Of a stretch of DNA of 64,000 nucleotides, positions 23,943 to 32,420 are shown in pieces. Under the pieces are notes generated by a model. The model did not search any database. It was not told the DNA's origin and saw only the letters and a list, made by a program, of their open reading frames with translations. Made by a program: the position numbers and the translations under genes. The DNA lies in the NCBI RefSeq assembly GCF_020178975.1, contig NZ_JAHXBU010000089.1, forward strand, positions 1 through 64,000. The letters are read 5' to 3'. This stretch comes from Cesiribacter sp. SM1 (GTDB lineage Bacteria > Bacteroidota > Bacteroidia > Cytophagales > Cyclobacteriaceae). Within the stretch, counting starts at the first letter, position 1. Every line of letters begins with the position of its first letter.

Positions 23943-24332
23943 ATGGAATTCAGTAAACGTCAGGTACTCATATTTTATAAACCTGAACATAAAAAAGATA
24001 AAAACACCTACGATCTGGCTATTCAGTTGTCGGAGCACATCAGGGGCGTAGACGTACTCAAAGATAAAGTAACCGAAACCCAGCTTATTGAAATTTTAAA
24101 TAAGTTAAAGCGGAGCCCGGTTGATATTGTCGATAAAAGCTCTGACACCTACATGGAAAAGTATGAGGGTGTGGACCTCACAGATGATGACTGGCTTAAG
24201 GCGTTGATTGCTAATCCGGAGATGCTTTTAACACCCATTGTATTTTATGGAGACAGGGGAATGATTGTGGACACCCCCAGCCGTGTGCTGGACCTGGATC
24301 CTACCCATGGATTTAATGATCTGAAGACTTAA
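23943..24332 (+). CDS. ArsC/Spx-like thioredoxin-fold protein lacking the active-site cysteine
   Basis: A 129-residue protein with the ArsC-family layout: an N-terminal beta strand and loop, DVLKDKVTETQLIEILNKL, LIANPEMLLTPIVFYGDRG and a C-terminal VLDLDP. In true ArsC/Spx the loop after the first strand carries one or two Cys, but here it reads FYKPEHKKDKNTYDLA and the protein has no Cys at all. So it cannot be a redox arsenate reductase and is more likely a binding or regulatory protein. It stands alone between a phosphatase and a convergent gene. Confidence 0.65.
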   Translation: MEFSKRQVLIFYKPEHKKDKNTYDLAIQLSEHIRGVDVLKDKVTETQLIEILNKLKRSPVDIVDKSSDTYMEKYEGVDLTDDDWLKALIANPEMLLTPIVFYGDRGMIVDTPSRVLDLDPTHGFNDLKT

Positions 24333-24396
24333 GCTGCACTACAGCTTGCTTTTCATGAATGACTCTTTTACCTGGCAGGTAAACGCGATAAACAAG

Positions 24397-24428
24397 AAAG
24401 CCCCGCCTGTTAAACAGACGGGGCTTTT
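24397..24428. terminator. Terminator between convergent genes
   Basis: The stem AAAGCCCCG/CGGGGCTTT (24397-24405 with 24419-24427), with CCTG/CAG inside, is flanked by A-rich and T-rich ends. It serves both the ArsC-like gene (plus) and the zinc ribbon gene (minus). Confidence 0.85.
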
Positions 24429-24452
24429 AAATGACAAAGGCTGTGCCAATGA

Positions 24453-25226
24453 TTAAGCCATAGTGCGGCGAACCCTGGTACGGTTCAGTTTTGCTTCTTC
24501 GGTTTCATCCTCCACATCGGCAAGGATACGGCCGCAGTGTTCGCACACAATAATTTTTTTACGCTCACGGATATCGGAGCGGCGCTGGGGTGGTACAATG
24601 TTAAAACAACCGCCACAGGCATCACGCTTAACAGTTACAACTGCCAGTCCGTTACGGGCGTTGTTGCGTACACGGTCATATCCACGCAGAAGACGCTCTT
24701 CAATCTGCTGAGCAGCGGCATCGCGCTCCTTCAGTAATTTCTTTTCATCTTCCTCGCTTTCGCCGGTAATTTGCTGAAGCTCTTTTTTCTTGCTCTCCAG
24801 GTCCTTACGGCGCTCTTCAACGCGTGCTTTCACGCCATCTATTTCTTCCTGCTTACGATCAATACGGGTATACGCTTCACGCACACGCTTTTCGCCCACC
24901 TGTATCTCAAGATTCTGCAGCTCAATTTCTTTGGTGATGGCATCGTACTCACGGTTGTTGCGTACGTTCATCTGCTGCTCTTCGTACTTCTTGATGAGCT
25001 TTTCCGCTTCTTTCATAGCAGCGCGGTTTTGCTCAATGCTCTCTTCAATTTCTTTCAGCTCGCCTTCGAATTTAGATATACGCGTTTCATACTGCGCAAT
25101 CTCATCTTCCAGGTCGCTTACTTCTTCGGGCAGCGCTCCGCGAATTTTTTTGATATCGTCCAGAGCTGAATCGATGGCCTGCAGTTCCAGCAGGGCCGTT
25201 AGTTTTTGTGCCGTGGTATTTTCCAT
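24453..25226 (-). CDS. Coiled-coil zinc ribbon protein (CdsZ/DUF164 type)
   Basis: A 257-residue cytoplasmic protein. Residues about 10-175 form a long heptad-rich coiled coil (DEIAQYETRISKFEGELKEI and onward). A C-terminal C4 zinc ribbon follows, with the pairs CGGC and CEHCGR. This is the layout of the family once called DUF164, which includes Helicobacter HP0958/FlgZ and actinobacterial relatives and is thought to bind nucleic acid or RNA-bound partners. Its role in Bacteroidota is not known. It is 10 bp downstream of the Nif3-like gene, with which it commonly pairs. Confidence 0.85.
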   Translation of the reverse strand: MENTTAQKLTALLELQAIDSALDDIKKIRGALPEEVSDLEDEIAQYETRISKFEGELKEIEESIEQNRAAMKEAEKLIKKYEEQQMNVRNNREYDAITKEIELQNLEIQVGEKRVREAYTRIDRKQEEIDGVKARVEERRKDLESKKKELQQITGESEEDEKKLLKERDAAAQQIEERLLRGYDRVRNNARNGLAVVTVKRDACGGCFNIVPPQRRSDIRERKKIIVCEHCGRILADVEDETEEAKLNRTRVRRTMA

Positions 25227-25235
25227 GTAGTCTCC

Positions 25236-26333
25236 TTACAGGTAGCTTATCGGATTTGTGCGGATAGCACTCTGATAAAGCGCAAAATTAGAAAATTTTT
25301 GCGTTAATCTTTCAAGAATTAATTCTTTTGTGAAGCTTTCGCTTTCATAGTGACCTATATCCGCTATTATAATACGTTCTTCGGCGTCAAAAAATTCATG
25401 GTACTTGAAATCTGCACTCACAAATACATCTGCGCCGGCGGCAATTGCCTTGTGTAAAAGAAAACTTCCGGCCCCGCCGCAGAGGGCAATCCGCTGCACT
25501 GGCTTATCCGGCAGTGCTGTATAACGTACACAACCTGCTTCCATTTTTTCCTTTACCAGCTTTATAAACTCCATGGGCGGCACCGGCTCCGGCAAATGGC
25601 CCAGCATGCCCGATCCATATTCCTGGTGCGTGTTTTCCAGGCGATGCATAAAGTAGGCTACCTCTTCGTAAGGGTGGGCCTGCCGCATGGCCTGCAGCAC
25701 CTTTTGCGCCAGGTATGCCGGGAAGATCACCTCTACCCGGTTCTCCCCCACCTCTTCATCTTCGCCCTGCTTGCCAATGGTTGGGTTGGCCTCTTCGTTT
25801 GGACGAAAAGTGCCTGTGCCCTCGGAGCGAAAACTGCAGTGATCGTAGTTACCCACCTGCCCGGCCCCGGCATTGTACAGGGCATTCAGCACCTCCTGTG
25901 TATTTTCCTTTGGCACAAAAAAGGTTAACGACTGCAGCACCTCCCGCCTGGGATCCAGGATGCTTAAATCCTGCAGCCCGAGCCGGTCGGCTATCTTTTT
26001 ATTTACCCCTGTAATTACGTTATCGAGATTGGTGTGAATGGCATAAATAGCAACCCCCAGGCGAATGGCCTTGATGATAGTTCGCTCTACATAGTTGCGC
26101 CCGGTGAGGCGCTTAAGGCCCTTGAAAACAATAGGATGGTGCGCCACCACCAGGTTACAGCCACGCTCAATAGCCTCGTCAATAACGGCTTCAGTACAGT
26201 CTAGGGTAATTAGCACACCACTGCAGGCAGTCTGCCCGCTACCGGTGAGCAATCCGGAGTTATCATAGCTTTCCTGCAGGGAGGGGTGTGCCCACTTTTC
26301 CAATTCCTGGGTGATATCGTTGATGGTAATCAT
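25236..26333 (-). CDS. Nif3-like dinuclear metal centre protein
   Basis: A 365-residue member of the NIF3/YqfO family. The metal-binding histidines are seen in LVVAHHPIVFKGLK and AIHTNLDN near the N-terminus and in DIGHYESESFTKEL near the C-terminus. A PII-like insert (about residues 125-235) makes it longer than the E. coli YbgI form and is usual in Firmicutes and Bacteroidota. It forms toroidal hexamers. The activity is not settled, though GTP cyclohydrolase I type 2 annotations are common. It is first in a pair with the zinc ribbon gene. Confidence 0.93.
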   Translation of the reverse strand: MITINDITQELEKWAHPSLQESYDNSGLLTGSGQTACSGVLITLDCTEAVIDEAIERGCNLVVAHHPIVFKGLKRLTGRNYVERTIIKAIRLGVAIYAIHTNLDNVITGVNKKIADRLGLQDLSILDPRREVLQSLTFFVPKENTQEVLNALYNAGAGQVGNYDHCSFRSEGTGTFRPNEEANPTIGKQGEDEEVGENRVEVIFPAYLAQKVLQAMRQAHPYEEVAYFMHRLENTHQEYGSGMLGHLPEPVPPMEFIKLVKEKMEAGCVRYTALPDKPVQRIALCGGAGSFLLHKAIAAGADVFVSADFKYHEFFDAEERIIIADIGHYESESFTKELILERLTQKFSNFALYQSAIRTNPISYL

Positions 26334-26468
26334 GCCTGAAACTTAATAATCCTGTTTTACTTAACCTATTACAAAAGCATTAAAGCAATTAAGCCTGTTG
26401 CTGTTTTCGGTACTATAAAAAAGCAGCACCAATTCCCTGAAAGAGTTTCTGTATATTTGCGCAGTTTT

Positions 26469-27536
26469 ATGATTGCACCGCTCTATCCCTTTTCAATTCT
26501 GTACGATGGCATTACACGCAGCCGTAACCAGCTCTACGACAGGGGCTGGTTAAGCGCTGTTGGTTCTGACCGCATGCTTATCAGTGTAGGAAATTTATCG
26601 GTAGGGGGCACAGGTAAAACGCCTATGGTAGAGTACCTGCTGCGGCTACTGTTGCCACATTACTCCCTTGCTACCCTAAGCCGCGGCTATGGCCGCTCCA
26701 CTAAAGGGTTCAGGCTTGCCGGCCCAAATGACAGCGCCCTTAGCCTGGGCGACGAGCCCTATCAGTATTACCGCAAGTGGGAAGGAACCCTGCCTGTTGC
26801 TGTTGGCGAAAACAGGGTGCTGGCCATAGAATACCTGTTAAAGGAGCGGCCAAAACTTGAAGTAATTGTGCTTGATGATGCTTTTCAGCACCGCAGGCTA
26901 CGCCCGGATTTTAACATACTGCTTACTACATACCAGCAGCCTTTCTGGCGCGATTACCTGCTGCCGGCCGGCCGGCTGCGGGAAAGCAGAAAGGGTGCAA
27001 AACGTGCACAGGCGCTGGTAATAACCAAGTGCCCGGAAATTTTACCAGGTGCAGAACAGCAACTGCTGGCACAGGAGGCAAGAAAATACCTGGATAAAGA
27101 TGTGCCCGTGTTCTTTAGTACCATTGCCTACGAACCTGCCCTGCCCCTCTCGCTGCTGGCTACCAAAGAACCGCCAAAAGCGGGGGCTCCTGCCCTGCTG
27201 CTTACAGGCTTGGCCAAACCCAAACCCCTTGAGGACTGGGTGAGCAGCCACTACAAACTTGTGGGGCATCAGCAGTATGGCGATCATCACCAGTTTACCA
27301 AAGCCAACCTGGAAAAGCTGCAGCAGGTGTACTACAGCCATGCCGGCACGGGCGCCATCATCATCACCAGCGAAAAAGATGCTGCCAGGCTGGTACAGCC
27401 ACATTTAAACCCGCTGCTCCAGGAGCTGCCCCTGTACTATATTCCTATACGCCAGCGTTTCCTGGAGAAGGATTCAGAAGTTTTTGATCTGATGATTTTA
27501 AAAAGCGTGGCTGAAAAATTACGCCGTGACAGTTGA
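26469..27536 (+). CDS. lpxK: Tetraacyldisaccharide 4'-kinase
   Basis: LpxK phosphorylates the 4' position of the lipid A disaccharide at the inner face of the cytoplasmic membrane. The 355-residue protein has the family start YDGITRSRNQLYDRG, the P-loop SVGNLSVGGTGKTP and LSRGYGRSTKGF. The VLDDAFQHRRLRPDFNI motif follows, with the catalytic Asp-His region. ATG 26469 is chosen over a TTG at 26457 because a TATATTTG -7 box covers 26452-26459, so the mRNA would start almost at this ATG. It overlaps or abuts the porin gene downstream. Confidence 0.95.
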   Translation: MIAPLYPFSILYDGITRSRNQLYDRGWLSAVGSDRMLISVGNLSVGGTGKTPMVEYLLRLLLPHYSLATLSRGYGRSTKGFRLAGPNDSALSLGDEPYQYYRKWEGTLPVAVGENRVLAIEYLLKERPKLEVIVLDDAFQHRRLRPDFNILLTTYQQPFWRDYLLPAGRLRESRKGAKRAQALVITKCPEILPGAEQQLLAQEARKYLDKDVPVFFSTIAYEPALPLSLLATKEPPKAGAPALLLTGLAKPKPLEDWVSSHYKLVGHQQYGDHHQFTKANLEKLQQVYYSHAGTGAIIITSEKDAARLVQPHLNPLLQELPLYYIPIRQRFLEKDSEVFDLMILKSVAEKLRRDS

Positions 27537-29421
27537 TTTGCTAATTTTGAACGTGCAATACCGCAACCTACTCTTTCTTAGCCTGCTGCTGATGGGCATA
27601 CCCCTTGGCCTGCAGGCCCAGATACTGGACGATTCCACCAAATTAGTCTATGGCCCGGAAACCACCTCTTTCATCAGGGAGGCAAATCTGTACTATCAGA
27701 CTAAACAGGAGTACCACCCCGACACTTTAATAAAGAATTTTTACCGCATACTGCCCGCAGAGCAGAGCGGCTACCGGATTCAGACCCTGGAAAACCTGGG
27801 TACTGCGCAAAGCTCTATCTTTTATACCTTCCCGGATCAGATAGGGGAACGCTCCGGCTTTTATGTGTATGACTACTGGTTCAACGAACCTGCTGAAATC
27901 CGCTACTACAATACCAGATCTCCGTTTACCAGCCTGTTTTTCTCACAGGGGGGTAACGGGCGCTCATGGGTAGATGTAACCCACTCCCGCAACATAAACC
28001 CACGCTGGAATGCAGGTGTAGATTTTCGGCGCATTACGGCAGAGCAACAAATTGCTCCATCCTCACAAAGCAACCAGAGAAATCAGATTGTTTCAACTGC
28101 CTATGATGCATTTACCAGGTACCAGGGCAAAAACGAGCGCTACCAGCTGCTGGCCAGCTTCAGCAGGTTAAGGCACAGTGTACGCGAATCGGGTGGTATC
28201 AGCATAGCAGAGCTACCTGAAGAACTCCCGGAGATGATCAGGTACGAAACTTCCCTGAAACGGCTGGCCAATGCCAGAACTACAGAACTTCGGGTAAACA
28301 CACACCTTTACCAGCAGTATAAGCTGGTGAACGCCCTGCAGCTTTACCATATCCTGGATCGCGAAACACGCACCCACACCTTTGAAGATCTGGCTCCCAG
28401 TGAAGAATACTATGGCAAAGTATTTGACGAAAGCCTTACTTCTATTACGGAAGAGTTTGAGTCCAGGGAATTCTCGAACCAGCTGGGTGTAAAAGGGGAG
28501 TATAAAGCCGGCCAGTGGAATGCCTATGCCAAGCACCGCTCAGTACGTTTTTTACCAAACCCCGACCTGGTGTATGAGGAAAACGAAGTTGCCGTGGGCG
28601 GTTACCTGGCCCTTCAGCCAGATACCATCCGCACCCTTAGGGTGGAAGCCGAGCTAAGATCAGAAGGCCAGTACCGCTTCGAGGCCCTTGCCCAAAACAG
28701 CTGGCTACAGCTGCGCTATCTGCGTAGCCAGTACAAACCTGCTTTTATTTATAGGTACCGCAACACATTGCTGGATACCTGGGAGAATGATTTTCGTGAT
28801 CCGGTTGCCGACAGGCTGGAGGGATCACTGCTGCTTAAGTTAGGCCCCTTAAGCATACAACCAGGCCTGCAGCTCTCTGTGGTACAACACCCGCTCTACT
28901 TCAGGGCCGACAGCCTTACAGGCACCACCCGCCCCCAAGGGATAAGCCCTGAACAGGGAGCTGCATTTCAAAGCATCTCCCCAAGGCTGCGCACCTCCTT
29001 AGTGTTTGCGCAATATGTTCACTGGGATATAGACGCAATGTATAACAAGGTATCGGGCAACTCGGCAGAGGCGCTGCAGGTGCCTGACTGGATGGTTAAT
29101 TCTTCTATCTATTTTGAAGGCCCCCTCTTTGGCGATAAAATGCTCGCTCAGCTGGGCGTAGATGTGCACGTAAAGGCCCCTTACTATGCCAATGCCTACG
29201 ATCCTGTAACACGGCAGTTTGTAGTGCAGCAGAATTTCCTGGTGCCCACCTACCCTATTGCCAACCTTTTCTTTGGCTTTAAAATTAAAAATACCAGGGT
29301 ATTTGCCCGCTTAAGCCATCTTACCCAGGGGCTTACCGACCGGGGGTATTTTCTTACTCCTTATTACAATGGGATTCAACGCACGTTTGATATTGGTATA
29401 GACTGGTTATTCTTTGACTGA
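27526..29421 (+). CDS. Putative porin, outer membrane beta-barrel
   Basis: An exported protein of up to 631 residues, of the Bacteroidota putative-porin family. A hydrophobic signal peptide (NLLFLSLLLMGIPLGLQAQ) is followed by a soluble stretch and many alternating aromatic strands typical of an outer-membrane barrel, ending with an aromatic residue motif (IDWLFFD). The start is uncertain: GTG at 27526 overlaps lpxK by 11 nt, and GTG at 27553 gives a shorter n-region directly before the signal core. No ATG is available before the signal. It overlaps the miaE start by 1 nt, so lpxK, porin and miaE form one unit. Confidence 0.82.
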   Translation: MTVDLLILNVQYRNLLFLSLLLMGIPLGLQAQILDDSTKLVYGPETTSFIREANLYYQTKQEYHPDTLIKNFYRILPAEQSGYRIQTLENLGTAQSSIFYTFPDQIGERSGFYVYDYWFNEPAEIRYYNTRSPFTSLFFSQGGNGRSWVDVTHSRNINPRWNAGVDFRRITAEQQIAPSSQSNQRNQIVSTAYDAFTRYQGKNERYQLLASFSRLRHSVRESGGISIAELPEELPEMIRYETSLKRLANARTTELRVNTHLYQQYKLVNALQLYHILDRETRTHTFEDLAPSEEYYGKVFDESLTSITEEFESREFSNQLGVKGEYKAGQWNAYAKHRSVRFLPNPDLVYEENEVAVGGYLALQPDTIRTLRVEAELRSEGQYRFEALAQNSWLQLRYLRSQYKPAFIYRYRNTLLDTWENDFRDPVADRLEGSLLLKLGPLSIQPGLQLSVVQHPLYFRADSLTGTTRPQGISPEQGAAFQSISPRLRTSLVFAQYVHWDIDAMYNKVSGNSAEALQVPDWMVNSSIYFEGPLFGDKMLAQLGVDVHVKAPYYANAYDPVTRQFVVQQNFLVPTYPIANLFFGFKIKNTRVFARLSHLTQGLTDRGYFLTPYYNGIQRTFDIGIDWLFFD

Positions 29422-30023
29422 TGGAAGATTATACAAAGCATGTACTGGGCCTGCAGTTACCTACCGACCCCCGCTGGGTAAACATTGCCGAGAAAAACCT
29501 GGAAGATATTCTGGTAGATCATGCCTACTGTGAGCAAAAAGCTGCCTCCTCCTGCATATCACTCATTGTGCGCTACCCCGAAAAAGAAGCGCTCGTAGAC
29601 ATGCTTACGCCCGTGGTGGCCGAAGAATGGAGCCATTTTGAGCGGGTGGTGGAGCAGTTGCGCAAACGGGGCCTTGGCCTGGGACCACAGCGAAAAGATG
29701 AGTATGTAATAGCCCTCAGCAAAACTGCCCGCAGCGGTGGCAGCCGTGAGCGCCAGCTCATGGACCAGCTACTCATTAATGCGCTGATAGAAGCCCGCAG
29801 CTGTGAGCGCTTTAAGCTGCTCTGGAAAAACCTCGATGATCCCGAACTGCAGAAGTTCTACTATGAGCTGATGGTATCAGAAGCAGGCCACTATAAGAAC
29901 TTTATCCGCCTGGCAAAGGAATACATGCCTGCCGAAGAGGTAGACGCCCGCTGGAAAGAACTACTGCTGCAGGAGGCCGATATTATCCGCACACTGGAGG
30001 TAAGACCCGACCGGATTCACTGA
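29421..30023 (+). CDS. miaE: tRNA-(ms2io6A) hydroxylase-like di-iron protein
   Basis: MiaE is a ferritin-like di-iron monooxygenase that hydroxylates the isopentenyl group of ms2i6A37 in tRNA. The 200-residue protein shows the expected carboxylate/His pairs: DHAYCEQKAAS, VVAEEWSHFERV, LIEARSCERF, and VSEAGHYKNFI. The start ATG at 29421 shares its A with the TGA of the porin gene. A hairpin at 30083-30106 lies downstream. The family name is used broadly, and the hydroxylase activity is inferred from homology. Confidence 0.92.
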   Translation: MEDYTKHVLGLQLPTDPRWVNIAEKNLEDILVDHAYCEQKAASSCISLIVRYPEKEALVDMLTPVVAEEWSHFERVVEQLRKRGLGLGPQRKDEYVIALSKTARSGGSRERQLMDQLLINALIEARSCERFKLLWKNLDDPELQKFYYELMVSEAGHYKNFIRLAKEYMPAEEVDARWKELLLQEADIIRTLEVRPDRIH

Positions 30024-30082
30024 TGGGTGCACTGACCTTAACCCAGGGTAGAGCAAAGCAATGAAAATTTATTTTATAGAGC

Positions 30083-30106
30083 GGGCATAGGTTAGTAACC
30101 ATGCCC
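30083..30106 (+). terminator. Hairpin downstream of miaE
   Basis: GGGCAT-a-GGTT, 3-nt loop, AACC-ATGCCC forms a 10-bp stem with one bulged A about 60 bp after the miaE stop. The following sequence (ACTTCTGTTT) is not a clean U-run, so it is a probable but weak terminator. Confidence 0.5.
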
Positions 30107-30203
30107 ACTTCTGTTTATAACGTTTGCACAACAGTACCTGAGCAAAATTTTCGCAAGACAAAGGCTCAAGTTTCGGGGCAAATACGAAATTTTATGCCGC
30201 CGT

Positions 30204-30235
30204 TTTGCTCTTTTAACGATTTATCCTTTACTTTG
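30204..30235 (+). promoter_or_regulatory. Promoter of the sulfur-assimilation operon
   Basis: TTTG (30204-30207), 20-nt spacer, TTACTTTG (30228-30235; one mismatch to TANNTTTG). The predicted start is near 30242, about 20 nt before the SAM riboswitch. Confidence 0.65.
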
Positions 30236-30261
30236 TAGCTACCAATTACTGCAAGGTAGTT

Positions 30262-30360
30262 GATTTATACAGAAGAGGTGAGAGGACAGGCTCGAAGACC
30301 CTCTGGCAACCTACAGCTCTGCAAGGTGCCAATTCCTGCCCAAAAGAAGGGACATATAAA
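30262..30360 (+). promoter_or_regulatory. SAM-I family riboswitch
   Basis: The element contains the SAM-I hallmarks in order: AGAGGTGAGAGGACAGGCTCGAAGACC (P2 strand and kink-turn region), CTCTGGCAACC, then GCAAGGTGCCAATTCCTGCC, the highly conserved P3/J3-4 block. The ends can pair (ATTTATAC near 30263 with ATATAAAT near 30354) to form P1. In this class SAM binding represses downstream genes. The element stands 13 nt before a Cys-codon leader ORF and 259 nt before the first enzyme gene of a methionine/cysteine operon. No intrinsic terminator overlaps P1, so the readout may be translational or act through the leader ORF. Confidence 0.9.
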
Positions 30361-30372
30361 TTAACAGGAGCA

Positions 30373-30480
30373 ATGAGCACAATTTACAACCTATATCTAC
30401 CGGCACCAGCCACCCTTACCACCAGCAGCCTTTCTTATAAGGCTACAGCACCCTGCTGTTGCTGTTGTTGGTGTTGTTAA
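30373..30480 (+). CDS. Polycysteine leader peptide 1
   Basis: A 35-codon ORF, ATG 30373 to TAA 30478-30480, begins MSTIYNLYLPAPATLTTSS and ends in APCCCCCWCC before the stop: seven of the last eight residues are Cys. The Cys codons are TGC and TGT mixed. A purine-rich CAGGAG lies 2 nt before the ATG. It follows the SAM riboswitch directly. A short GCCCG/CGGGC hairpin (30499-30511) lies 18 nt past the stop, with TTTTT 14 nt beyond it. The position fits a leader whose ribosome stalls when charged tRNA-Cys is scarce. Such polycysteine leaders are known as attenuators in mycobacteria; here the role is inferred. It was found by reading, as it is below the usual ORF cut-off. Confidence 0.7.
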   Translation: MSTIYNLYLPAPATLTTSSLSYKATAPCCCCCWCC

Positions 30481-30966
<486 letters not shown>

Positions 30967-30982
30967 TTATTAGACGTACCCC

Positions 30983-32188
30983 ATGAGTAGCTATAAACAT
31001 TTCGAAACACAGGCCATCCGCACCCGGGCAGAAAAGAGCCAGAACAGGGAACATACCACGCCCGTTTACATGACCTCCAGCTTTACGTTTGAGGATGCAG
31101 AACAGGCGCGTGCTCTTTTTGGCGACGAAATAGCCGGCAACATTTACACCCGCTTTTCAAACCCCAACAACAATGAACTTATTGATAAGCTCTGCCTGCT
31201 GGAGGGTACCGAAGATGGCGTAGCTACTGCCTCCGGCATGGCTGCCATGTTTACGAGCATGGCGGGGCTGCTCAAAAGCGGCGATCATATACTGGCTTCG
31301 CGCTCACTTTTTGGCTCTACCCACCAGATCCTCACCGGCATATTTCCTAAGTGGGGCATTGAGCATACCTATGCCGATATTGAGAAACCCGAAACCTGGG
31401 AAGGCCTAATCCGCAAAAACACCAAAATGATTTTTGTGGAGACACCCTCTAACCCAGGCCTCGACCTGGTAGACCTTGAATGGCTGGGCAAGCTGGCCGC
31501 TGCCCATAACCTGATCCTGAACGTAGACAACTGCTTTGCCACGCCTTACCTGCAGCAACCTGCAAAATGGGGAGCACACCTGGTAACGCACTCTGCCACC
31601 AAGTTTATCGATGGCCAGGGCCGTGCCATTGGCGGCGTGGTGCTGGGGCCAAAAGACCTGATCAAGGATGTACGCTACTTTAGCCGCCACAGCGGGCCAG
31701 CCCTCTCTCCTTTTAACGGCTGGCTGCTTTCCAAAAGCCTGGAAACCCTGCATGTGCGCATGGACCGCCACTGCGAAAATGCCATGAAAATAGCAGAGTA
31801 CCTGGAGGATCATAAAGACCTTGAATTTGTAAAGTATCCGTTCCTGAAATCGCACCCGCAGTACGAGCTTGCCAGAAAGCAAATGAAGCTCGGCGGCGGC
31901 CTCATTACCTTTAATGTAAAAGGTGGGCTGGAGCGCGGCCGCAGGTTCCTGGACGGACTGAAGATGATCTCTTTCACCGCTAACCTGGGTGATACCCGCA
32001 CCAGCGCTACACACCCGGCCTCTACCACCCACTCCAAGCTATCTGATGAAGAAAGAGCTGCTGTTGGGATTTATCCGGGCCTTGTACGTGTTAGTGTAGG
32101 GCTAGAAAATGTAAACGATATACTGGAAGACATAGAAAACGCACTTAGAATATCGAGAGGTATCACCCAGGTTGCGTACAACATATAG
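30983..32188 (+). CDS. metZ: O-succinylhomoserine sulfhydrylase (trans-sulfuration enzyme family)
   Basis: A PLP enzyme of the Cys/Met metabolism family, 401 residues. It would make homocysteine from an O-acylhomoserine and sulfide. Visible motifs: YTRFSNPNNNELIDKL, ATASGMAAMFTSMA, DNCFATPYLQQP and the PLP lysine in THSATKFIDGQGR (Lys207). The C-terminal GDTRTSATHPASTTHSKL is also characteristic. The O-succinyl specificity follows the usual name for this sequence type and is not proven. It is regulated by the SAM riboswitch upstream. Its stop is only 15 nt before the second Cys-rich leader ORF. Confidence 0.92.
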   Translation: MSSYKHFETQAIRTRAEKSQNREHTTPVYMTSSFTFEDAEQARALFGDEIAGNIYTRFSNPNNNELIDKLCLLEGTEDGVATASGMAAMFTSMAGLLKSGDHILASRSLFGSTHQILTGIFPKWGIEHTYADIEKPETWEGLIRKNTKMIFVETPSNPGLDLVDLEWLGKLAAAHNLILNVDNCFATPYLQQPAKWGAHLVTHSATKFIDGQGRAIGGVVLGPKDLIKDVRYFSRHSGPALSPFNGWLLSKSLETLHVRMDRHCENAMKIAEYLEDHKDLEFVKYPFLKSHPQYELARKQMKLGGGLITFNVKGGLERGRRFLDGLKMISFTANLGDTRTSATHPASTTHSKLSDEERAAVGIYPGLVRVSVGLENVNDILEDIENALRISRGITQVAYNI

Positions 32189-32203
32189 GACAGTAGAAAT
32201 AAT

Positions 32204-32338
32204 ATGTTACTTTTTGATCAATATAGCCCTCTTTTCAGCACACTAAGCCAGTGCTGTAATGCCTGTTGTAACGAGCACTGCTGTTGCATGTGTTGTAGAC
32301 AGACATTATCCCTGGGGGCTATCCGGAAAAAAGAGTAA
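32204..32338 (+). CDS. Polycysteine leader peptide 2
   Basis: A 44-codon ORF, ATG 32204 to TAA 32336-32338, in a different frame from metZ. Nine Cys fall at residues 17, 18, 21, 22, 26, 27, 28, 30 and 31 (core CCNACCNEHCCCMCC). The rest has no domain. An intrinsic terminator (32358-32391) begins 19 nt after the stop, and the sulfite reductase gene starts 29 nt after the U-run. This is the layout of an amino-acid attenuator: Cys codons, then a terminator, then a biosynthetic gene. Within the leader, ATAGCCC (32223-32229) can pair with GGGCTAT (32316-32322), and CAGCAC with GTGCTG. A possible antiterminator was not resolved. Confidence 0.72.
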   Translation: MLLFDQYSPLFSTLSQCCNACCNEHCCCMCCRQTLSLGAIRKKE

Positions 32339-32357
32339 TCTGTATTCCAGAAAATAG

Positions 32358-32391
32358 AAAAGCCTCTGCGGATAAGCCGCCGAGGCTTTTT
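32358..32391 (+). terminator. Intrinsic terminator/attenuator before sulfite reductase
   Basis: AAAAGCCTC (32358-32366) pairs with GAGGCTTTT (32382-32390), and GCGG/CCGC (32368-32371 with 32377-32380) extends the stem inward around a 5-nt loop, with one mismatch. TTTTT follows, then the sulfite reductase ATG at 32421. Because it lies inside a one-direction operon, right after a Cys-rich ORF, it is best read as an attenuator. Confidence 0.85.
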
Positions 32392-32420
32392 ACTACCTAA
32401 AACAAAGCAAATCAACTCCC

